Below are positions 41,759 through 53,379 of a stretch of DNA of 64,000 bases, in pieces. Origin of the DNA: Cryptomeria japonica (taxonomy: Eukaryota; Streptophyta; Pinopsida; Cupressales; Cupressaceae); contig NC_081406.1 in assembly GCF_030272615.1 (NCBI RefSeq), positions 459,200,072 through 459,264,071 of the forward strand. The letters run 5' to 3'. How positions within the stretch are numbered: the first letter of the stretch is position 1; each line of letters begins with the position of its first letter. The notes under the pieces are model-generated. The model was not told where the DNA came from and made no database searches. It was given only the letters and a program-made list of their open reading frames with translations. The translations under genes and the position numbers were made by a program.

Positions 41759-44700
41759 ATGGCTTCTGCATCTCATACCAGTTCTAGTACATCCATTGAG
41801 TTGGAAAGTTTTATTCAGAGGAAGTCCAAATATAATACCTTATCACAAGTTCTGGCTGGAGTCATAGTTGAAGAAGGAATTTCTAATTATATTGATTGCA
41901 AAATAGAAGACCTAGGGTCTTTAGCTATTCACACCCAGTTAGGTTTATTTTACGGAAAGGACAAAAAGATCAAACCGGAGTTTAGTATCCTAGAGAAGAA
42001 GAAACTCCATAATGCAGTCTACTTTCTAGAAGATTTTACGGAGGATCACATCAGGATCATTTTGAGCAGAGTCCACGGTGACAAGATGTACCTTGAGAGG
42101 ATGCATGATATCACGCCTCAGGCAATTCATGCAGTCACCGGTTTTTGCAACATAGGGGAAGTGCCAGCCCTAAGAACGATAAGTAAAACTGAAATGGCCA
42201 AGCTCACCGGTTCAACAAGTGACTCATGGGGTATGACAGTTAATCCTATCAAGGATGATCTGGTGAAATACGCTTGCATGGTGATAGGCTACAGAACATT
42301 TTCAGCTAGCAAGATTAATTATGTATCTGATGCAGCGGTAAATGTCACTTACCGAATGATTAAAGAGGATGCATCTTTTGACTTATGCACCGGTATGCAG
42401 AGCCAACTCCTGTTAAATCTAAAGGCAACCAAATAGGACAATGCACTGAGGTTTAAGTTTGGACAACTACTGATAGGGTTTTTCTTCTATTTCCAAGGCT
42501 ACTTTCCTGGAGTAGGAGATGTCTAGTGGTCTCCTGACCAACCGGTAACCAAGCAGATCAAGGAAAGCATACAAGCCATTAGAACCAGTTACCCTGAAGT
42601 ACTGAACAAATATTTTTATGAGTTCAGAAGAAAGATGAGTCAAATGGTAAGGATATTAGGTGATATAGTTAAGAAATATGAAGATGACATCTGTTTCACC
42701 ATTCAGGTGGACAAATGTTTAATGGAGGCTATTGAGCCTAGAATGGAGGAAGTAGAGCCAATGGGCTATGAAGTTATGTATGATATGCTCGAAGGGTATG
42801 CCTCAACCCTTATTGCCTCGCCTCTTGATCCAAAGGCTAAAAGGACCGGAACCTACTTGGAGAGGATTGCACTGGTTGAAGAACCATCGGTTAAGAAAGG
42901 AAAAGAACCGCAAAGAAAGCCAAAGCAGTGCCTGTAGCATCAACACCAGCTACCACTACAACTCCAAGAGTGACCAAGCGGTCACCGGAAAAGAAGAAAT
43001 CAGAGGACAACGAAAAAAGTCTTTAAAAGAAAAAGGAAGATGAAGACAAATGAACTGGACTCTGAAGAGACCGAGTTTGATGAACAGGCAAAGAAGGCCA
43101 GACAGAACAAAGAAAATGAAGAAGAATGAACTGGCAGCATCTGCACCGGTAAATATTGACATCTCCTCATACATACCTTTGACACATTTTCAAAGGACAG
43201 TTAAGAATATTAGGAGAAAATTGCTTCATGATTTAGTAGATTATTATGATGATTTTAGTGATGAGGAAAAGGAAGAAGTATTACAGGAAATCATCATTTA
43301 TTTGTGTAAAAATGATCGGTCACCATCAGAGATTACATCTTAGACACCAAATTCTTTATTTAAAGCATTAGATAATAAATGGCACATTGCCATTGAAAAG
43401 GAACAGGAGACTAGGGAGAAATTCTTTGCACAGTACTTTCCCGACCTCTCAAATTCAGAATTGTTTGATGTGTTGGACCAAAATAAAGGTCTCTTCTTCA
43501 CAAGGAGAAGTAGACTCTAGTTGTTAGAGGGGAGAATTGATGATGTTGAAAAAGATACTCATCAGCATATGGATTATGCTATCAATTCTCACAAAGAAAA
43601 AATGGCCAACCTCCAAGCAGAAAAAGAACTGGCTGTTTCCAAACCAGATGAAGTCTTTGATGAGGAAGGAAACCTGGTTGAAGAACCAATCGACACTATT
43701 GATGTCGATGCCCTGGATGTAGATGATGTCACTCAAGACATACCTTTTGAGGGAACAGAACAGGGGCAACAAGTCGAATAGGGTGGTGAGCAAGCTAAGG
43801 ACAAACAGGAAGCGGCTCAAGAACAGGAAGACAAGAAGAAGAGGGATGAAGATGAGAAAAAGAGAAAAGAGGAAGAGAAGAGAAAAGAGGAAGAGGAGAA
43901 ACAAAAAGATGAAGAAGAGAAGAAGCAAGAAGAGGAAAGGAAGAAGAAAGAAGAAGAGGGTAAGGAAGAGAAGAGGAAGAAAGAAGAGGAAGAAAAGAAG
44001 AAGAAGGAAGAGGAAGAAAAGAAGAACAAGGAAGAGGAAGAGAAGAAGGAAGAGGAAGAAAAGAAGAAGAAGGAAGAGGAAGAAAAGAAGAAGAAGGAAG
44101 AGGAAGAGAAGAAAAAGATGGAAGAACAAGAAAAGAAGAAGAAGGAAGAAAAAGAGAAAGAAGAGGAAAAGAGGAAAGAAGAAGACAAGGAACAAAAGAA
44201 AGAAGCAGAGAAAAGGAAGAAGGTAGAAGTAGACAAGGCAGAAAAAGCAATGGAGAGCACTCAGATGGAGACTCCAAAGGAAACTCGGAGTCAAGCCAAA
44301 CCGGCTGATATCTCTAGTCCTATCGATCTCCAATCTGCAAGTGAGTCGGAGCTTATGCAAAGCATCAAGGTTGCTTAAGAGCGCCTTGAGATCATTCGCA
44401 GGAAAAAGGAACAAGACATAATTTAGGCGGCTGTAGACACCCTTACCAGTTTAATCCCTGGTACCAATCTTCCTAACACTAAATCATCACTAGCACAACT
44501 CAAACTACTATGTATTGTAGTGGTTGATCAGGTGCAGAGCCTGGAAGAAGCAACTGAGGTAAATGTCAAGAAAGAGCATCAAAAGGCTCTTAACATTGCT
44601 CTGGTGAAAAAGATGAATGAGCTTAGGACTGAACTGCTGAAAGACCAAAAGGACATAAGGAATGCCTTGGATGAGGGAAACTTGCTACTAAGCAAAATCT

Positions 44701-45131
44701 ATCAACCTCATCTGTTCTGTGACGATGTGCTAGCTAAGAAGCAACAACTTCAAATGGACTTACAGTCCTACTTGGGCACATTTAAGACACCTTATGATTC
44801 CTTTGCAACATATGGGCAAACCGTTCACCAGTTCCAGATCCAGTCAGCCAAAATAGAGCAAGAGATCAGTCCACGATCTAAAGATTTGCAAGAGCTACAA
44901 CTTGTTTTACTTCCATGTTTGCAAATTCTTCAGAAGTGTTATCTGAACCTGGATGCCTTGACAGTCACGTAGGAGCTGAGCACAGTTGATGCCATGTTGG
45001 AATAGGTATACCAAATGCAAACAGAAAAAGAAGTGGCCACCTCTTTACTTGAGTCCTGGTCTCTATCCATGAAACAATTTTTGCAGGACTATAAATCGGT
45101 TTTTGACAAATATTATTCATTGTTGTCATAA
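41759..45131 (+). pseudogene. Copia-3 ORF2: long ORF of unknown function with K/E-rich centre
   Basis: About 1100 codons from MASASHTSSSTSIELESF. I do not recognise a named family. Residues 1-380 are globular (IEDLGSLAIHTQLGLFYGKD, HDITPQAIHAVTGFCNIGEV, YRTFSASKINYVSDAAVNV, GQLLIGFFFYFQGYFPG) and show a weak motif-order match to LINE ORF3 and Gypsy-2 ORF3. A charged linker, a helical part (LTHFQRTVKNIRRKLLHDL), a Lys/Glu-only stretch (43795-44260) and a C-terminal coiled coil (VKKEHQKALNIALVKKMNEL, FLQDYKSVFDKYYSLLS) follow. Stops include 42434, 42524, 43341, 43518, 43779, 44376 and 44970; frameshifts lie near 42900-43060 and 43110. No enzyme motif seen. Confidence 0.7.
43795..44260 (+). repeat. 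Purine-only minisatellite in Copia-3 ORF2
   Basis: About 430 bp almost free of pyrimidines on the plus strand, made of AAGAAGAAGGAAGAGGAAGA-like units, encoding Lys/Glu repeats in the sense frame. It produces spurious Phe/Leu/Ser-rich ORFs on the minus strand. Confidence 0.9.
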
Positions 45132-45509
45132 ATTTTTTATTTATATCAAATGGAAATAGGGTTGTTCAGCGATACTTTGTCATTGTTGGCAAAGGGGGAG
45201 AAGTATCTATTTTTGGTTTTAAAATTTTGATCTTCTAATATAGGGGGAGAAGTACTCTATCTATTTTGAAGACAAATAGGGAGAAGCATCTGTTTTCAAA
45301 ATTTTGATATATGTTTTGATATATGCTATATGCTCTAATGTCTCAATGATTATGCTCTATATGCAAAATTGCTATACATTGTGTTGATTAAGGGATAGCG
45401 TATATGCTTAGGGGGAGCAATTTTTTTTATGGCAAGTTTTTTTTGAAAAACATTTAGATGTCAAAATTTTATTTTCCTAAGTGCTGCCATCAATGCCAAA
45501 AGGGGAGAT
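45132..45509 (+). other. Copia-3 3' untranslated region and polypurine tract
   Basis: T-rich sequence with several GGGGGAGAAG motifs (about 45194, 45244) like Copia-1 and Copia-2, ending in AAAAGGGGAGA (45498-45508), the terminal polypurine tract next to the LTR. Confidence 0.8.
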
Positions 45510-46675
45510 TGTTGGTATCTTTTATGTTTATGTTGTGCTTGTCATTGATGGACACACACTTGTATTGAGATCCCCTTTGTATGTATGAGCTAGAGCTCAA
45601 CTGGTATTTGTTCCAACCGGTATGTTGTATTCTAGTCTTTAGACTAATGATTTTGCAGAATGTGTTTCCTGGTCTGAAGTGGCATGACGACCCCAAGTGG
45701 TTCATAGATCTCAACCGATACAAGGGAGCAAAGCAACACAACACATTCTTACCAGTCTTCATTTTTGTCAAACCGGCAACCGGTATTTTGTATGAACCGG
45801 TAATACTCTATGATGAGTTACCAATCGGCATTTTGTGATGAGTTACCAACCCACCGATTGATTGACTGTGCTAACACACTGATGGTGCTTTTTGTGTCGT
45901 GTTACTGAGTATGTCTAGATTCATTGAACCTAGGAAATTGTAATGTAATCCTATTGGGCCAACATGAAATCAGATTCGTTTAAAAGAACATCATTTCTAG
46001 GGTTTTGAGTTGTTGAAACTATTGCTGAAAGGGTTTATGTTGTGGCTAGGGTTAAGGTGATTGTTGATTTGTTGTAAGAGCAATCTTATCTGAGAAGACC
46101 GAGTTGTAGGCAGAAAGAGATAGAGAAGACTGAAGTAATGCTGGAGTGCATTAGCACTGAACTATATTGGATCTAATCAAGTAGTTTGTGCTATAAGATA
46201 GATCAAACACTTGTTGATTGCTCACATCTTTGACAAGTCTGTAGCCCTTAACCGAGTAGGCCTCAAAGCCTTTGTAAAATCCTCTAACAAGGTGGTTCAC
46301 TTATGTGAATCTAAAATCCTCTAACAAGTTAGTCTTTAATCAGACTTATCTCCTAACAGAGATTGAGATTCCTAACAGGATCTGTTCTGGTGAAAAACAT
46401 TGTAAGACCTTAACCGGTCTAGTTTATATTCTGCAGATAGTGACTTGTGAGTTCCATCTCACCGTGGTTTATCCCAGTTGGGTTTCCATGTCAAATATCT
46501 TGTGTTATGGTTGTATTGCTTTTGTGGGTGAATGCTTTATTCACATTTTGGTTTGCATGTGTGATAACCGGTCTGTCTGTTAAATTGTTTTACCGATTTA
46601 TCTTCAGACTGTATAAGTGTTTAAGGATAGAGATTTTTGGTATACTAATTCACCCCCCCCTCTTAGTATTCATCA
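45510..46675 (+). repeat. Copia-3 3' LTR
   Basis: TGTTGGTATC ... ATTCATCA, 1166 bp, alignable with 38863-39985. The C-rich tract is at 46651-46663. It is followed by AATAT and then PMD sequence on the minus strand. Confidence 0.93.
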
Positions 46676-47062
46676 AATATCATTGTATCCTAGGCCACAT
46701 GTCATGCCCTCATTTCTAGTCCTAGATCCTAGAACACTCATCTCAATGCCTTCCTATCTCCCTCTCGATCATAGGGAACCAACTCCCCATCGATTGGTAT
46801 CCGTAGTATCTTATACATATCCTCTAAAGTGATTGTCATCTCACCCATCAAAAAATGAAATGTGCATGTCTCTGAGTGCCATCTCTTGGTTAATGTAGTT
46901 AACAAACCCATGTTTGCTTGAAACTCGGGCATATACATAATATATTGCAATCTCATGGCCTCAACTACGACTCTATCCTCCACTGTCAACTCTGGTCATA
47001 ATCCCTGAGTCAAAAGATATCTCTCCCATGACTTGAGCATCAGTAGGTCCTCTTGCAGCCAA
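46676..47062 (-). pseudogene. PMD-type pseudogene, N-terminal part (minus strand)
   Basis: N-terminal segment of the PMD gene split by Copia-3. On the minus strand: EDLLMLKSWERYLLTQGL, stop, PELTVEDRVVVEAMRLQ, LTKRWHSETCTFHFLMGEMT and TITLEDMYKILRIPIDGEL. The phrase H-F-x-x-G-E-M-T-x-T-L-x-D is the hallmark of the plant mobile domain. One frameshift near 46745 is needed to reach the Copia-3 border (LEMR...DTM). The start codon is not clear; similarity begins near 47062. Confidence 0.82.
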
Positions 47063-47089
47063 TCAAATCAACTATGTCAATCCTAGTAG

Positions 47090-47570
47090 TACTCCCTGTT
47101 CATCACAAAGTGCTACTTTTTTATCCTAGTGCTTATATTTATCATACAAAACTCTATCCTAGTAGTACTCCTGGTTCATCACAAAGTGTTGCTTTTATCT
47201 TATCTTTTAGGGCGCCTACTTGAGTGCATCCTCTTGAGTATCTTATCCAATTGACAACGTATGTTTTATCATAGAATTGTCAATGTCAGCCCAATCCAAT
47301 TGACAACGTATGTTTTATCACATAATTTTCAATTTATTTGGTACACCCTGTTCATCACAAAGTGCCTCGCTCTATCCTATCTTAGGGCCTCTTCTTGAGT
47401 GTATCTTCTCGAGTAGTTTCCTGATTGACAACGTATGTTCTATCACACAATTTTCAATCCTAGCCCTATCTATTATCCTAGTCTTCCCTAGAGGACCTAT
47501 TTGAGTGTATCCTCTCAACAACTTATCCAATCGACAATGTATGTTTATCACATAACTGTCGATTTGACCT
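47090..47570. repeat. Imperfect repeat array with four hairpin units
   Basis: Repeated phrases TTGAGTGTATCCTCT and TTGACAACGTATGTTTTATCAC recur at about 47213, 47386 and 47491, plus an extra copy near 47300. CCTAGTAGTACTCC...TTCATCACAAAGTG is also repeated (47082, 47160, 47348). Each TTGACAACGTATG core is followed 15-22 bases later by its partial inverse (TGTCAAT type), so each is a potential hairpin (47250-47284, 47298-47334, 47423-47459, 47529-47564). Confidence 0.75.
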
Positions 47571-50500
47571 TGAAGGTGTAAACATGCTTTAAACTTACAC
47601 AAATGTGCCTTCCCTACACATACACGCCGGAAACACACATACGTGTCTCTATCTTTCATAAGTGAACTTTGTGACCAACATTCTCATAATATAGTTTAAA
47701 TATAGCTACAATAGTTTCAATTGGCAATCAGTGTGTAACAACTTTGAATGCAAAAGATGTGCAATGTGGAGGATTATATGCAATAGAGTCAAAGATACAT
47801 GCATAGTATCCACCTTCTTCTTAAGTTGATTAAACTACTTGACTAGTTTATTAAAGGATCACTAAAAGTTCAACTAGTAGTGATATAAGAAGCATTGGTA
47901 GAATAGAGGATGTCTAAAGAGAGCAAGAGGTAAGAAAGAATGGAATGATAGTGGAAAGAAAAATCACACCATAAATATATAGTTGTCATAAGATGATAAT
48001 AAATAATGATACGAGAAATAGTAGAAATACTTTATGAATATGAATAAACAAAATCCAACTTTAAATTAAAAATATAACTTAAAAATAAATTATGACAATT
48101 TAATAACATTACAAATCATGCGCATAATACACAATAATTATTTCAACCTTCCTATATACCATTAAATCTAAACCTTTCTCAACTCCATATAAACTTAGAT
48201 ATCATTTTATTCCTCAACTACATTTGATAAAATTATTTTATCCTTTATGATTTTAAAAATTTTTATACCCTATTCTGAAGCCCCCATTTGGTATAGGCAA
48301 GGAAAAGCCAGAGTATTTCCAACTATAACTAATCCCCTTCCCTTATGATCCGATTCTGATGGGTGTCAATGCGCTCAATATCGCTGCTTCAAATACCTTG
48401 CAACCAATGTCTTGTATTATGCGATCATATTCATTCACTGGACTTTTAAGTGGAAAAAGTTTGGATTTGATATAAATAGTGTGTGATGTTTAAGACAGGC
48501 CTCCAATGCCTTCAATCATTTTTGCTAATTTTAACCAAAAGAAATTGGCAGGGGTAAAATTCCTCCCTTCACAGGGCATTATATTTTGAAGAAAATGGAT
48601 TGTGATGGTGGAGGTGAAGGGTGGTGCAACTACTGTTAATATTATTGTCAATCCTTTGAGAAACTAGGGCCTCAAAATGTCTGTTCAAGTCATTGATATG
48701 TTTTGGACACCTTTTATGTTCCACTCTCTTAACCTTATGCTACCAAAAACATACTTAAATTAATTGAATTAAACATGATGTGTACAATGAGGTTGATAAC
48801 ATTCAAATGTTCATCATCAAGCACTATATATCTCACAGGGCGTATATAGAACATTCTTAACATTGGAGTTGTTGAAAGTAAGTGAATCACTTAGATTTAT
48901 TATATATTTAAAATTTTAATATTTATAATTAATGTTTCATTTTACTGATTTTTTAAAAAAATTACTTTTATGTTTTCTTATTTCAGAATTTAAGAATCTT
49001 TATTTTTTAGTTTATTAATTTTGATTTCCATTGAATAGGTTGCCAAGGCTTATTTTTCCTCCAACATAATGACCATCAAATGATTTATGAAAGTTGAAGA
49101 GACATTATTTAAAATGGTTATAGCTAAAATAGGTCCATATCGAGATAATCTATCACTACAAGTAGATGATACTCGATGCCCGAATATTTCCTTAGTTTCA
49201 CCTAACTCATATTGAGTACGATTTGTTAAGAAGACATGGATTGGCCTTGTTTGCTAGATATATTTGATTGCACCAACTGAATGATTGAGAAAAAAGCCAT
49301 CAAAAGTGCAAAATAGAAGAATCTTGAAGACATCAACCAAGGGTACAAGATAGTGCTTCATAGACCCTATTGACTTGACATGTGGGATATAATTGGACTT
49401 GAATTGATGGATTTTGTACACTTCAATCACTATTGTATTGATGTGCTCCATAACAAGTTCAAGGTTGATGCTCATTGGTGGTGGCACTTCCATGTCCAAA
49501 CAATCAACACCTATAAGCTTTTGAGATCAAAATTTTATTGCAAGTTCATTCTATGATATTTTTGTTTCCAACTTGAGAATTTAAAATTCTGAATTTACAA
49601 CTCCAATTCTCTAATTTAGATTTAATAAATAGCTAGTTCATTTGCATCAAAGAGGAATTGGAGCACATGCTCATTCAACCACTTAGTAAAGTGTAACAGA
49701 GTGTACTTACAAATGGTAAAGGACTTAGTGTATCTGCATTCCAACTTGTGTCTATTGTCACACAAAGTAACTAAAAGGAAGGGGACAAAGAAGTGGGATA
49801 TTGAGGCAAGGCATATCACCTTGGGTGCTACCTTTTAACACCTTCTTGCATTTATCATCTAGTGAGCATAAGAGTGATACTATGAGTGCAAGTGCTAGCA
49901 CCCATGATTGTGGTTATTCTAATTGTAGGCGCTAAACATCGATATTACCTCCAATTCTCCATTTTAAACCTAATCACGCGTATAATCTTCATTATTCGCA
50001 CAAACCTATCCTATTGCCCCCTTTACATTTCCTATCCAAATAATTTCATTTCCTTCCCATTTTAGGTTTGCGGTTTCATTTTACCCTTAAATTCAACCCC
50101 CTTGCGTTAGATCTTTCCCTTGTCACTTTTGCAATGTCATTTTGCCTAATTTTGTCCCGATTAGGGTTTTTTGCTCCTCATTCGGCTAGTGCTAACTTTA
50201 AGAAACCCCCTCTCAAAAAAATGTATAACATTTTGACGAATATTTAATTTTATTTCTAGAAAATAATATTTTTATTGGCAAATCTTTTCTGTTTTTAAAG
50301 AAAATAATTAATTTTACAGGCAATTTTTTTTTATATCAAATTTTATTAGTAGAAAATATTGGTGAATCTTATAAAATAATAAGAGTATGCATTGATTAAT
50401 ATTGAAAATCTTTTCATTTAAAAAAATAGTTTTTTATAGAAAAGTAAAGACCTGAAGGTGGAAATCATTAATGAGTTTAAGGGGTAGACTCTACTTTATT

Positions 50501-53080
50501 TAGTTTCTACCATTAATTTAAAATAATCTAATAGCCCTCTTTGCATTTCGTGAGATAAAATGTACCAACAATTTGTAATACTCATGGGGCAAAAAATTCT
50601 TTTTAGACCATTGATTTTCATTGAGGTCAACAATTCAAAAATAATTTCAATACCAACAAGCATTACAACTTGTAAGTACAATTTACCTCATGGAATACAA
50701 TGAAGGTCATTATATTATATTTTAAATCAATTGTGGCAACTAAAGATTGTTGATATAATCCTAAAGTAACTAATAATTATGATATATTATTGGCGAATTA
50801 ATTTGGATTTCTACAACAAATTATAAAATATTGGCGAATCTGATCCAATCATGTATTGAATACTTTGGCGAATCTTTGAGTTGAATTTTATTTTCTTTGG
50901 CGATTTAAATAACGCTGAAATAAAAATTTGTAAAAATGTGGTGAATCGGGTCTCCTTAAAAGTAAAACTTATTAGCCAAATTTTGATTTCCAAATTTTAA
51001 AAAATAGCCAATTAGCTAATATTAGCCACTAAAAAAATCATTCCTGATTCGGTCCTCCCATTTCGCCTTTTCCATTTCATGTCCAGATCCTTCCATATTC
51101 TTCCTATTTCACGTTTGACATTTCATTTATCCTCAACTTGTCCCCTTTGCATCAGATCATTACCCTCTCGATCTAGTGATGTTAATTTTTGACCTATACT
51201 TTCCATTTTCAGTCATGTTGGCTTCATTTCTTCCCTATTATTGTTTTGAGGTTCCATTTTGACCTCTTCTTTAACCCCATAGTGTCGCATTCATTCCTTC
51301 TCCGTCCGATGACCCGCTTTGACCCAATTTACCTATTATTGCTTGGTTTTATCTAGTATGACCTAATTTTCCAATCTTTGCTCAAATCTTTCCATTTTTT
51401 GTTTGAAACTTCCTAATTCTTTCCAAATTCACCTATTTTGACCAAAATTGACTTAATTTTACCTAATTAAGGTCTTTGAGCATCAGGTTGACTAATTGCC
51501 CTTTTAGGTTTAATTAATTCTTTAATTAATTAAGCCTCTTCTTACTAATTCTTCTTCTTTAAATCTTTCATCATTTAATTTCAAACATTCCCCTTTTTAA
51601 TAATAACTAAATAATATTAAATAATTTAATTAATTTTGATTCATCGCCTTTATTAAATGTTTTAATTATTTAATTAAAAAATTTCATTTCTAATGCCTTA
51701 TAGTTGAATAATTTATTTGAATTATTCAATTAACTAAGTATGTCATCAAAATTAAATAAATATCTTTATTTATTTAATTTTCCAATTATATTCTCATATG
51801 AGGATAATATTTTCTTTTTTAATTATTACTTGCAGAATATCCTCCTAATTTTTTAAAATGGTGATATCATCTTGGATATTTATGAGATTTCTCTTTGATT
51901 TTTGAAAATTGTGTTTTTTGGAAATATGTCATTATATCTTCTTTTTTTTTTTTTTTCAAAAATGAGGTATGTGTTGGGATTTCAAAATATTGGTCAAATT
52001 TTGAAGACCCAGGTTCAAAATTTTGTTAAATGCATTCATAATTGCCTTGTAGAACAGGCCTGAGTAGCTCAGTTTGTGAGCTCATATTTTTGCACTAGTG
52101 AAATGTCATGTAAAATCCTCTTGAGAGATTGTTATACACCTTGAAAAGATGCCATTATTCCATTTTCATCTTTCCTGGACTAGATTTGATGTGTTTGTGA
52201 AGTCTCCTTTGAAGGTCCTGAGGTTAGGGTTGTTGTTTGCACCTTTTGCACATTTCTGAGTAACTCACTTTGAACAGTTGTATATTTGTGTCAAATGATC
52301 GCCATGCCAGACTAATATTTTCTTGTTATTGTGTACTATTTATTGAAGCCCCATGATCTATTTGACAGGATTTCCAAGTTGATTCCAATTGCAAAAAGTT
52401 CAGTTTTGCAAACTGGACTGTGTCAAACGGCAGTTGAGAGCCTTCTTTGTGAATTTTTATTTCACACCTAGTTGACTTGATTTTCAAAGTGGTTGTACCC
52501 TATGATTATCTATAAAATTATTTTCCATTTTCCTAGTTTATAGTCCCCCAACTCCTCGTTTGATGGTACTCAAGTTGATTTATCTGGTTTAGCTTTAGAT
52601 AAGCCTGAGTAGGCGACTTTGAAGGTTAATATATTTTTCCTCAGTTGTCATTTTGATGATACATCTGATGCGCTGGATTATTTGTATTACATTCAATCAG
52701 TGTGCTAGTGTGCAGACCCTAATCAGGTGTTTTGATCAATTTTTGAAGTTGATTCCAGGGGCTACTCAGGTGTTTTCAGCAAAATTTCAAAGTTGCAAAA
52801 TGCCAAGTTTGATGACCACGCATTCAATTTCTCACATCCCGGATGCATCCACTTAGTGTTTTAGAGAATTTCTCCAGGTTCACCCAAAGATGCAGAATAA
52901 AGTTCATTAAGAAAATATATTATTTAAATCATTCCAATTTAAATAATGTTGTATATGGTATTGGTTCAAATAAAGACACAAAAAAAAAAATTAAATCACT
53001 TGCGCAGTTTAATTTGAGTGGGGAAACAAGCAAGATTATTCAAATCATTAAAAATGATATATTTAATCATTATTAAATGA
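47571..53080. other. AT-rich non-coding DNA
   Basis: No supportable gene over 5.5 kb. Contents seen: short minus-strand ORFs at 49254-49499 and 49622-49819 without recognisable motifs; a TTGGCGAAT-type motif scattered over 50233-50950; a pyrimidine-rich plus strand at 51050-51480; TTAATTAATT-rich sequence at 51480-51830; a T-run at 51941-51956; and degenerate CCTGAGTAG...CTTTGAA units at 52060-52830. Probably old retrotransposon LTR or untranslated sequence. Confidence 0.5.
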
Positions 53081-53268
53081 TTTACTAGAATATTGTTAAG
53101 AATTTAATACAAGAAATGAGATCGATGATGAATATACATGTTTCAATGATTTGGTAAAAGTAAAAATATATAATTTTACTAGAATATTGTTAAAAAATTT
53201 ATACGAGAAATGAGATCAATGATTAACATACATGTTTCAATGATTTGTTAAAAGTAAAAATATATAAT
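53081..53268 (+). repeat. 94-bp tandem duplication
   Basis: Two adjacent copies, 53081-53174 and 53175-53268, beginning TTTACTAGAATATTGTTAA and ending AAAATATATAAT, with roughly nine in ten bases alike by eye. Confidence 0.85.
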
Positions 53269-53379
53269 AAGGTCCCAATATGTTCAATCATCCAACAAAT
53301 GACGAAGCATCCATCGTGAATGGTGGGCCCTTTCTTTGGAGGCATCATTGGAGAAAAATAATTGAAACTTTTTACAAGT

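Larger units (their letters stand above)
38863..46675 (+). mobile_element. Copia-3: non-autonomous copia-type LTR element, 7.8 kb
   Basis: Element with LTRs of 1123 and 1166 bp, an initiator-Met primer site and a polypurine tract, all of copia type and with LTR modules like those of Copia-1 and Copia-2. The interior encodes a gag-like protein with coiled coil and four zinc knuckles (40036-41147) and a second long ORF (41759-45131). No protease, integrase, RT or RNase H is present, so it depended on enzymes from another copia. It is inserted in the minus-strand PMD gene. Confidence 0.9.

Noticed and set aside
43524-44414. 296-residue Leu/Phe-rich minus-strand ORF that looks like a membrane protein
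   Set aside because: It is the antisense of the purine-only Lys/Glu repeat in Copia-3 ORF2; the hydrophobic look is a composition artefact.
47090-47570. Possible CRISPR-like array
   Set aside because: Repeat units are imperfect, unevenly spaced and alternate with related sequence rather than unique spacers; the setting is a plant genome.
49254-49819. Two minus-strand ORFs, one with a Cys/His pattern faintly like a BED finger
   Set aside because: Spacing of Cys and His does not fit, and no transposase motif follows; likely chance frames.
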